This document shows, piece after piece, positions 63,716-64,000 of a stretch of 64,000 nucleotides of DNA. The notes beneath the pieces were generated by a model. That model worked only from the letters and a program-made list of their open reading frames with translations. It was not told the origin of the DNA and searched no databases. The DNA lies in the NCBI RefSeq assembly GCF_030818485.1, contig NZ_JAUTAJ010000002.1, positions 248,001 to 312,000 of the forward strand, read 5' to 3'. How positions within the stretch are numbered: the stretch's first letter is position 1; the number at the start of each line of letters is the position of its first letter. Source of the stretch: Pseudoroseomonas cervicalis. GTDB taxonomy: Bacteria > Pseudomonadota > Alphaproteobacteria > Acetobacterales > Acetobacteraceae. The translations under genes were made by a program, and so were the position numbers.

Positions 63716-64000
63716 GCGGCGCGGACGCCGGTGACGAAGCCGTCCACCGTCCGCGTCAGCTGCTCCGCCTGGCGCGACAGATCGGTGGCCGAGGCCAGCA
63801 CCTGGGTCGAGGCGGCGCCGGTATGGCTGGCGCCGCTGCTGACGGTGGCGATGTTCAGCGTCACCACCTCGGTCGCGCGCGCGGTCTGCTGCACGGTGCG
63901 GGCGATCTCGCTGGTGGCGGCGCTCTGCTCCTCCACCGCAGCGGCGATCGCCATGGTGATGCGGCTGACCTCCTCGATGGTGGCGGCGATGCCGCTGATG
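63712..64000 (-). CDS. Methyl-accepting chemotaxis protein, C-terminal part
   Basis: The last 96 or so codons of a chemoreceptor whose beginning lies right of the window. The frame is open to the edge and reads ISGIAATIEEVSRITMAIAA, then AVEEQSAATSEIARTVQQTA, the standard C-terminal methylation-helix region of receptors (EEQSAATxEI), and ends SRQAEQLTRTVDGFVTGVRA. It would signal through CheW and CheA. No CheR/CheB-binding pentapeptide is present at the C-terminus. The input domain is not visible. Confidence 0.9.
   Translation of the reverse strand, partial: ISGIAATIEEVSRITMAIAAAVEEQSAATSEIARTVQQTARATEVVTLNIATVSSGASHTGAASTQVLASATDLSRQAEQLTRTVDGFVTGVRAA

Overview
The window is a GC-rich (roughly 70% by eye) chromosomal segment. 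Dense, overlapping operons, several Bug/TctC-type solute-binding proteins, HWE-family histidine kinases and an Agrobacterium-like type VI secretion locus suggest an alphaproteobacterium, most likely an Acetobacteraceae member close to Roseomonas. This assignment is an inference from gene content. I saw no tRNA, rRNA, CRISPR array or insertion sequence.

Left part (1-25.8 kb), mostly metabolism and transport. The left edge carries the last 64 codons of a toxin with a TNT-type NAD+ glycohydrolase C-terminus, with a likely immunity gene one base behind it. Next is a btuFCD-like ABC importer read leftward from a clear cobalamin riboswitch. It is followed by a small membrane protein, a gamma-glutamyltransferase-like protein divergent from a FadR-type regulator, a Bug binding protein with a GAF protein, a PRC-barrel protein, an AbgB-like M20 amidohydrolase and an HD phosphohydrolase. 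A MarR-GNAT fusion sits behind a 17-nt palindrome, and a zntA-type metal ATPase is divergent from its MerR regulator over a promoter with a 19-bp spacer. A long leftward gene set (24926 to 15389) combines a fumarylacetoacetase-family enzyme, a polysaccharide deacetylase-like protein, a Bug protein, an intradiol dioxygenase, a complete LivKHMGF importer, a 3-hydroxyisobutyrate dehydrogenase-like enzyme and a SnoaL-like protein. It faces a GntR/FCD regulator and looks like an aromatic or organic-acid uptake and degradation unit.

Middle (25.8-50.2 kb), a type VI secretion system laid out as in Agrobacterium. One leftward operon is tssA-tssB-tssC-tssC2-tagJ-tssE-tssF-tssG; clpV (tssH)-hcp runs rightward; a second leftward operon is vgrG-(unknown)-fha-tssK-tssL-tssM-tagF-pppA. 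There is no tssJ and no ppkA kinase. TssL carries a C-terminal OmpA-like peptidoglycan-binding domain. tssF holds a one-base insertion that splits its reading frame, so the apparatus may be inactive unless this is a sequence error. An unrecognised gene is divergent from vgrG.

Right part (50.2-64 kb). Directly beside the T6SS lie a secreted WD40-caspase protein, a glycine-zipper/SH3 lipoprotein 7 bp upstream of it, and a divergent membrane-bound M48 protease. This trio is the most interesting uncharacterised group in the window. Two HWE-type sensor kinases without receiver genes follow, then another Bug protein, a 77-residue unknown protein, a secreted Glu/Arg/Gln-rich helical protein, a 36-bp tandem repeat and the C-terminus of a chemotaxis receptor.
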